From the NCBI GenBank assembly GCA_012031335.1, contig JAAUTT010000398.1:1-5280 (forward strand): DNA of 5,280 bases, read 5' to 3'. Below the pieces are notes generated by a model. That model was not told the DNA's origin and did no database searches. It saw nothing but the letters and a program-made list of their open reading frames with translations. This document shows, in pieces, positions 1 to 5,280 of this stretch. Within the stretch, counting starts at the first letter, position 1; each line of letters begins with the position of its first letter. The position numbers and the translations under genes were made by a program. Source of the DNA: Bacteroidales bacterium. Its GTDB lineage: Bacteria; Bacteroidota; Bacteroidia; Bacteroidales; JAAUTT01.

Positions 1-506
1 ATGATAGGTGAGTAATAAAAATTGTACTTCGGTTCTTTTTTCTGGTTACCCTACAGTTACTGGTTCTGAATCACATTCAGTGGAGCGGCTATTTAAACCC
101 CTACCTGTATGTATTGTTTATTTTACTTATGCCCTTCGAAACTCCTAACTGGCTTTTAATTTTATTTTCATTTTTACTTGGACTAACAATTGACAGTTTT
201 TCAAACACATGGGGAATGCACTCAGCTGCCAGTGTTTTAATGGCTTATGTTCGTCCATCTTTGTTAAAAATTATTTCACCCCGCGAAGGTTACGAAAAAG
301 GCTCTCAACCCATTTTCCGGGATTTTGGATTTGAATGGATTATTAAATACTCTCTTATTCTGATATTTATACATCATTTTGCTTTGTTTTATATTGAAGT
401 ATTTAAATTCTCGTTATTCTTTCATACACTTCTGCGTGTAATTTTAAGTACACTATTTACTTTTTCCCTGGTTTTGATAAGCCATTTTATCATTTACAAA
501 CGATAG
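1..506 (+). CDS. mreD: Rod shape-determining protein MreD (frameshifted near its start)
   Basis: MreD is a small integral membrane protein of the elongasome, working with MreB, MreC, RodA and PBP2 to direct lateral wall synthesis. The reading frame is open from base 12 to the TAG at 504-506 and is mostly hydrophobic, with about five membrane segments. Family-like landmarks, numbered on the repaired protein, are NPYLY just before a helix, PFETPNW at about 45-51, LGLTID ending at Asp65, GMH at 72-74, RP at 85-86 and SPREGY at 93-98. An in-frame TGA at 9-11 blocks extension. The ATG at 1-3 lies one base out of frame. Adding one base at about 9-12 joins ATG-ATA-GGT to this frame and gives 168 residues, the usual MreD size, so I take ATG at 1 as the start. 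Internal TTG (114) or ATG (129) starts would remove the first one or two helices and are unlikely. The mrdA start lies 6 bases after the stop. Identity is strong; the exact start is less certain. Confidence 0.9.
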
Positions 507-512
507 AATAAT

Positions 513-2330
513 ATGAATCCCTTTACAGAGCGTAAATATGCTATTGGCGCAATATATGGCATAGTGGGACTAATCTTTATATTCAGGCTGTTCTGGATGC
601 AGGTTATCGACAGCTCATATAAACTTCGGCCGAGAATAACTCCCGTCGCAATGTTACACAATACCCAGCCCGAGGACTTATTCTGGATAGGAACGGGAAA
701 TTAATTGTTTATAACGAAGCAGCATATGACCTTATGGTTACCCCCGCCCAAACCGAAGAGTTTGACACCACCGAACTTTGCAAAATTCTTGATTTACCAA
801 AACAATACCTTGTAAATACACTCGATTCGGCTAAAAACTACAGTCCATTTAAACCTTCTGAAATAGTAAGGCAGATGTCGGCCGAAACTTATGCACGGCT
901 TCAGGAAAAACTATATAAATTTCAGGGGTTTTATGTGCAGTCGAGAACCCTGCGAAAGTATAATTACAAAGTTGCCTCACATCTTTTAGGATATGTGGGA
1001 GAAGTTGACCAGAAAATTATTAACAAAAACCCCTATTACAAGGCTCGTGATTATATTGGAGTAAGTGGTCTTGAGCGCACTTACGAAGAGGAACTGCGTG
1101 GCCAGAAGGGTGTTAACATCTTGTTGGTGGATGTGCACAATCGTGTTGTTGGGTCTTACTTAAACGGCAAATACGACACAACTGCCATTGCAGGAAACGA
1201 TTTAACCTCAACACTCGATGGCCGACCTTCAGCAATATGCTGAACATCTTATGCAAAAAATGCATGGCAGTGTGGTGGCAATTGAACCATCTACAGGTGA
1301 AATTTTAGTAATGGCGTCATTACCAACCTATGATCCATCGTTATTGGTGGGACGGGTGCGCAGACGAAATTTCAGCAATCTTCTACGCGACACCTTAAGC
1401 CAGCCTTTGTTTGACCGTGCAGTCATGGCTGTTTATCCTCCAGGGAGTACTTTTAAACTGATAAACGGATTAATCGGCCTTCAGGAAAATGTTCTAGTTC
1501 CTGAAAATACTTACGGTTGCGCAATGGGATATCATTATGGAAACAAAGTACTTGGTTGCCATCAACATCCCTCTCCACTAAATTTGATCGGAGGAATTCA
1601 AAATTCCTGCAATGCCTACTTTTGCCATGTATTCAGAAACATTCTCGATAATAAAGAATATCCTACCCTAGCCGATGCTTATAATATGTGGCGTTATCAT
1701 GTATTATCCTTCGGTTTTGGCAAGAAACTGGGCACCGACTTACCCAATGAGTTAAATGGTAATATTCCCGATGTGGGATATTACGATCGCTACCACGGCA
1801 AAGGCAGATGGAAATCGTTAACAGTAATATCTTTATCCATAGGACAAGGGGAACTTGGAATCACTCCCCTGCAAATGGCTAATATGGCTGCAACAATGGC
1901 TAACCGAGGTTTCTATTATACACCTCACCTGGTTAAGAAAATAAAAGGTAAAACGGATATAAACCCTAAGTTCAGGGAAAAACATTTCACAGATATAGAT
2001 ACCACTTATTTTAGTCCGATTATAGAAGGAATGTCGATGGCAGTGAAAGGAGGTACGGCAACTATTGCACGTATGCCCGATATCGAAGTATGTGCAAAAA
2101 CGGGTACTGCACAAAATCCTCATGGCGAAGACCATTCTATTTTTATTGCCTTTGCCCCCCGGGATAATCCTAAAATAGCTATAAGTGTATATGTCGAAAA
2201 TGGCGGTTTTGGCGCTACCTGGGCCGGGCCCATCGCAAGCCTGCTAATCGAAAAGTACCTGAAAGATACTATAAGCCGTCCCTGGTTGGAACAACACCTG
2301 CTCAACTTCAATAAACCTTACAAAAAATGA
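513..2330 (+). CDS. mrdA: Penicillin-binding protein 2, elongation-specific transpeptidase (two frameshifts)
   Basis: Class B PBP that crosslinks glycan strands made by RodA during cell elongation; it sits in the inner membrane with its catalytic domain outside. The ATG at 513 opens a short cytoplasmic tail and one membrane anchor at about residues 9-31. The dimerisation/pedestal domain follows, with PARGLILDRNG, then SGLERTYEEELRG at about 190-200. The transpeptidase domain begins near AIEPSTGEIL. Catalytic motifs are all present: STFK with nucleophile Ser312, SCN at 365-367 and KTGT at 529-532, followed by AQNPHGEDHS. Two compensating frame breaks divide the gene: one base missing at about 626 (CTTCGG where CTTTCGG restores L-S-A-E) and one extra G at 1220 (GATGGCC where GATGCC restores D-A-D-L). 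Repaired length is 605 residues, normal for the family. The stop overlaps the rodA start. It is distinguished from the division enzyme FtsI by the RodA/MreD neighbours and the GxTPLQMANMAA region. A Cys/His cluster at 336-352 is noted separately. Confidence 0.96.
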
Positions 2331-3751
2331 CAAGGAAAAATAATATCATTCAGGAACTAGACTGGACGGTAGCATTAATCTACCTTGCATTAATGCTTAT
2401 TGGATGGATAAATATTTATGCTGCTGTTTTCGACGAGAAACACAGTAACATATTTGATTTTCTCAGAGGTACGGAATGCAGATGATATGGATTCTGGCTT
2501 CTATCGTTCTTGCATTTGTGGTTTTAACAACAGATGTAAAACTATTTTCCTTTTTTGCTTATGTTATTTACGCAGCTTCCATCGGCTTTGTTAATGATGG
2601 TTCTGGTGATAGGTAAGGAAGTTAACGGTGCTAAAGCATGGCTTTCTATAGGCAGTTTTTCGCTACAACCGGCAGAGTTTGCAAAGATTGGGACAGCTTT
2701 GGCACTGGCAAAATTTCTGAGTCAGTACAATATTAAAATTACTGAAATACGAACACTTGTTCCGGTAGCCATCATAATTATTGTCCCCATAGGTTTGATA
2801 GCCTTGCAACCCGATGCAGGCTCAATACTTGTTTTCACAGCTTTTACATTTGCACTTTTCAGAGAAGGATTACCAGGCATTGTGTTGTTTTTTGGATTTA
2901 CCCCTTATTATTCTTCTTTTTGTATCTTTAATTATCCCTCAGCTTAATATCATTATATCGCTTCTGGTGCTGGCCTATGCATCCTTTGCTCTAATATCGA
3001 AAAGATACCGCGAATCATTTTATGGACTTCTCATTTATATCGGAAGCATTGGCATTACATGGATCGTTTCTTATTTTGCGGGATTGGATTTTACAATATA
3101 TAAATTACTGGTATTTTCATTCTTTCTTGCAGGAATGGCTTATCTCATCATAGGTTTTTTCAGGAGAATTGCTATGCTGAGTACATTTGTTCTTTTTATG
3201 TTCGGCGCTATCGTTTTCACTAACTCTGTAGACTATGTTTTTCATAATTTGATGGAAGAACATCAGCGTAAACGTGTAAACATACTGCTTGGACTAGAAC
3301 AGGACCCACTGGGATACGGTTATAATGTAAATCAGAGCCAGATAGCTATCGGATCAGGAGGATTCTTAGGAAAAGGTTTTCTACAGGGAACCCAAACAAA
3401 ATTTAATTTTGTACCCGAACAAAGTACAGACTTCATATTCTGCACCATTGGCGAAGAATGGGGTTTCATTGGATCTGCAGTGGTTATTGGGCTTTTCATG
3501 TTTCTTATGTACAGAATTATCATAATTTCGGAACGACAGCGATCAACATTTTCGAGGATATACGGATACTGTGTTGCCTCAGTGTTCTTTTCCACTTCAC
3601 AATCAATATTGGTATGACCATCGGGCTATTGCCTGTAATTGGCATTCCTCTGCCCTTCTTTAGCTACGGAGGATCATCGTTATGGTCCTTTACAATTATG
3701 CTTTTTATTTTATTGAGACTGGATGCCTCGAGACTTGAAATCCTGAAATAA
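2327..3751 (+). CDS. rodA: RodA, SEDS-family peptidoglycan glycosyltransferase (four frameshifts)
   Basis: RodA is the polytopic inner-membrane polymerase that links lipid II into glycan strands in complex with PBP2. The ATG overlaps the mrdA stop as ATGA, suggesting translational coupling. SEDS landmarks in the repaired protein are GAKAWLSIG at 101-109, QPAEFAK at 114-120, LQPDAGS, then [11 protein letters not shown] from Leu323. These are followed by [15 protein letters not shown] and PEQSTDFIF, where Asp368 matches the Asp known to be essential in RodA homologues. Near the end comes [13 protein letters not shown] at 439-451. Four single-base frame breaks cut the gene: a T missing in the run at 2458-2461, an extra T at 2587-2589, an extra C at 2901-2904 and a T missing at 3588-3591. 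They cancel out, and the repaired length is 474 residues. That is about 100 more than E. coli RodA because of extra membrane segments at about 200-310. FtsW is the alternative SEDS protein, but the position after mrdA favours RodA. Confidence 0.95.
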
Positions 3752-3771
3752 TCCGATACGGTATGATTGAT
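3752..3771. other. Short convergent intergenic gap between rodA and mgtE
   Basis: Only 20 bases separate the rodA stop from the mgtE stop. I see no strong GC-rich hairpin with a T-tract here. There is a weak imperfect inverted repeat (AATCCGATAC against GGTATGATT). The two transcription units must either read into each other or terminate inside the partner gene. Confidence 0.6.
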
Positions 3772-5134
3772 TTAATGCATAAACTCAAATAAATACCTGC
3801 CAATTCCCAGGTAAATCATAACTCCGATAATATCGTCAACTGTGGTAATAAAAGGACCTGTGGCGAGAGCGGGGTCAATTCTGATACGATTCAGAAAAGC
3901 GGAACAATTGTTCCAAAGATAGACGCAAAAACAATTACCGTGAACAGGGCAACACTCACCGAAATGGTTAATGCATACGAATGTGTAAAAAAGTAATTAT
4001 ACGCAAAATAATTGACGATAATGTAAGTCCGTTCATTACAGCCACTCCCAGTTCTTTTACCAGCTTTCGCGACGTACTTTCTAGTCCCAGGCTGTTGTTT
4101 GCCAAACCTTGCACGATAATTGCCGATGACTGAATTCCCACATTTCCTCCCATAGCTGTAATCATTGGTATAAAAATGGCAAGTTGTGGATAAAGTGATA
4201 ACTCTCCGGTAAACTGACTTATTACAATTGAGCCCAATATACCGCCGAATAAGGCAACAATAAGCCATGGAATGCGGGCCCGGGTCATTGTCCAGATATT
4301 GTCGGTCGAATCGATGTCTTCCGAAATCCCGGACATTAACTGGTAATCCTTTTCGGCCTCGTCGCGGATAACATCAACAATATCGTCGATAGTAATCCGG
4401 CCCTTCAACCTCCCGATATGATCAATTACCGGTAAAGCCACCAGATTATATCTTTCCATGATGTTGGCAACTTCAGCAGCAGGTGTGTCGGTTAGTACGG
4501 TAAGATTATCAGGATCGTATATAGTTTTAATTTTTGTATTCCCCGAAGCAAGCAACAAATTTTTAAGGGTCACTGTTCCTTTAAAAATATTATTATCGTC
4601 AACAGCATAAACATAATATATCTCATCAACATTTTCGGCCTGTTGGCGCATCTCCCGGAGACATGTAAAGATATTCCAGTTAATATTTACCCGGATAAGC
4701 TCCGTTGCCATTAAACCCCCGGCTGTATGCTCGTCGTACGACAGCAAATCGGCAATATCTCCAGCCTGGCCAATATCTGGAATTTTTTGCAGAATTTCTA
4801 CCTGCATCTCATCCGAGAGTTCCGACAAAACGTCGGCAGCATCGTCGGAGTCCATATTGTTAATAAGTTCGCGGGCAATATATTCCGTAGGAAGTTCTTT
4901 AAACAGCTCTTCGCGTTCATCTTCTTCCATTTCGGTGATAGCTTCAGCGGAAGTTTCATGATCAAGAAGTGCATAAATATATTGGGCCTCGTCGGTTTCG
5001 AGTTCTTCAGTGATATCAGCTATATCGGCTGCATGAAGGTCTTCCACCATCGACAACACAACTTTTTTGTCATCCTTCCGGATTGCTTCCCTGAGATTAT
5101 CGAGATATGCACGGGTTAACTCAAAAGACTGCAT
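3772..5134 (-). CDS. mgtE: MgtE-type magnesium transporter/channel (two frameshifts near the C-terminus)
   Basis: Mg2+-gated Mg2+ channel of the inner membrane that closes when cytosolic Mg2+ is high. From the N-terminus there is an acidic helical N domain (about 15-125, including MDSDDAAD from Met94). A tandem CBS regulatory module follows, beginning near SYDEHTAGGLM (132-142) and ending at about ITIDDIVDV (about 245-255). The C-terminal membrane domain starts at about 286 with RIPWLIVALFGG. Pore-domain signatures are GGNVGIQSS at 329-337 and DPALATGPFITTVDD at 421-435, which carries the conserved acidic residues of the last helix region. The ATG at 5132-5134 gives a typical family start, MQSFELTRAYL. 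Two losses of one A in A-runs on the + strand (4005-4008 and 3895-3898) break the frame in the membrane domain. Repaired, the protein is 454 residues and ends with FEFMH at the TAA 3772-3774. Without repair it would lose its last helices. It starts 6 bases after rsmA and is probably co-transcribed with it. Confidence 0.96.
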
Positions 5135-5140
5135 AATAGC

Positions 5141-5280
5141 TTAATTAATGAGTGTGGAAACAAATTTTGTAAGCTCAACAAATTCGGCCACCGAAAGCTG
5201 TTCAGGCCGTTTTCCGAAAAGCGGATGTTCAACTCCCGCAGTATTGGCAACAGCTTTAACAGATTGGAATTACCTTTCTC
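5141..5280 (-). CDS. rsmA: 16S rRNA dimethyladenosine methyltransferase RsmA (KsgA), C-terminal end only
   Basis: RsmA dimethylates two adjacent adenines near the 3' end of 16S rRNA during small-subunit assembly. Only the last 40 to 46 codons are in the window; the gene enters from the right edge on the minus strand. The readable tail includes SVKAVANTAG, EHPLFGKRPEQLSV and AEFVELTKFV, ending at the TAA at 5141-5143. The R-P-E-Q-L-S-V-x-x-F-V-E-L pattern matches the C-terminal helical domain of RsmA proteins from Bacteroidota. The SAM-binding Rossmann fold and catalytic motif lie outside the window. The frame meets a stop at 5270-5272. A neighbouring frame gives R-K-V-I just upstream, resembling the RRK that usually precedes this domain, so a small indel probably lies at about 5262-5275. 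mgtE follows after 6 bases, an arrangement I recall as common in this phylum. The identification rests on a short tail and its context. Confidence 0.82.

Noticed and set aside
1..15. End of mreC at the left edge
   Set aside because: Stops exist in all three frames (2-4, 9-11, 13-15), so I cannot tell which, if any, ends mreC. Too little sequence to annotate.
1833..2311. Minus-strand open frames of 100 and 63 codons inside mrdA
   Set aside because: They lie opposite the transpeptidase domain, have no recognisable protein features and are rich in Cys, Ser and His as expected for an antisense shadow.
513..2330. Split PBP2 as a two- or three-gene system, or programmed frameshifting
   Set aside because: The pieces join into one normal PBP2 by single-base changes. 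There is no slippery heptamer with a downstream structure, and the same kind of break occurs in unrelated genes nearby.
3332..3595. Minus-strand frame of 87 codons inside rodA
   Set aside because: Antisense shadow of the conserved RodA catalytic loop; no family resemblance.
3794..3813. Inverted repeat TACCTG/CAGGTA with an 8-base loop as a terminator
   Set aside because: It lies inside the mgtE C-terminal coding sequence (Y-L-G-I-G-R-Y), has a short stem and no clear T-tract, so chance is likely.
4727..5119. Plus-strand frame of 130 codons opposite mgtE
   Set aside because: Mirror of the acidic MgtE N domain and CBS start, which is clearly coding on the minus strand.
1..5280. Mobile element, CRISPR, tRNA/rRNA, riboswitch or defence genes
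   Set aside because: I saw no direct repeat arrays, transposase-like proteins or RNA gene sequence. The coding genes fill the window, and no Mg2+ riboswitch region is available upstream of mgtE because rsmA abuts it.

Overview
The window looks like chromosomal DNA from a member of the Bacteroidota, probably in or near the Bacteroidales/Marinilabiliales. This is inferred from protein style and gene order, not from a database search. It is AT-rich and densely packed. It holds five recognisable genes, all housekeeping, and I see no mobile element, RNA gene, CRISPR array or accessory system.

The left part (1-3751, + strand) is the end of a cell-elongation operon: mreD, then mrdA (PBP2), then rodA. 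The genes are 6 bases apart (mreD/mrdA) or overlap in an ATGA (mrdA/rodA). MreD is a membrane part of the rod-shape complex. RodA is the SEDS glycosyltransferase that polymerises lipid II, and PBP2 is the transpeptidase that crosslinks the new glycan. mreB and mreC are presumably just upstream, outside the window.

The right part (3772-5280, - strand) holds mgtE, a CBS-domain Mg2+ channel/transporter. The C-terminal end of rsmA (ksgA, 16S rRNA dimethyladenosine methyltransferase) lies 6 bases upstream of its start. rsmA and mgtE look co-transcribed. They converge on rodA with only 20 bases between the two stop codons. No stretch over 300 bases lacks a gene.

The most notable property is that all five genes are interrupted by small frameshifts, about ten in 5.3 kb, mostly in short homopolymers. 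Restoring single bases gives full-length proteins of normal size (about 168, 605, 474 and 454 residues) with all catalytic motifs intact. I interpret this as uncorrected indel errors in a long-read consensus, not as pseudogenes. The CDS coordinates below therefore span the repaired genes, and a simple ORF caller would split them into fragments. I found no convincing undescribed system. The more biological points worth a second look are a long extra membrane region in RodA and a Cys/His cluster in PBP2.
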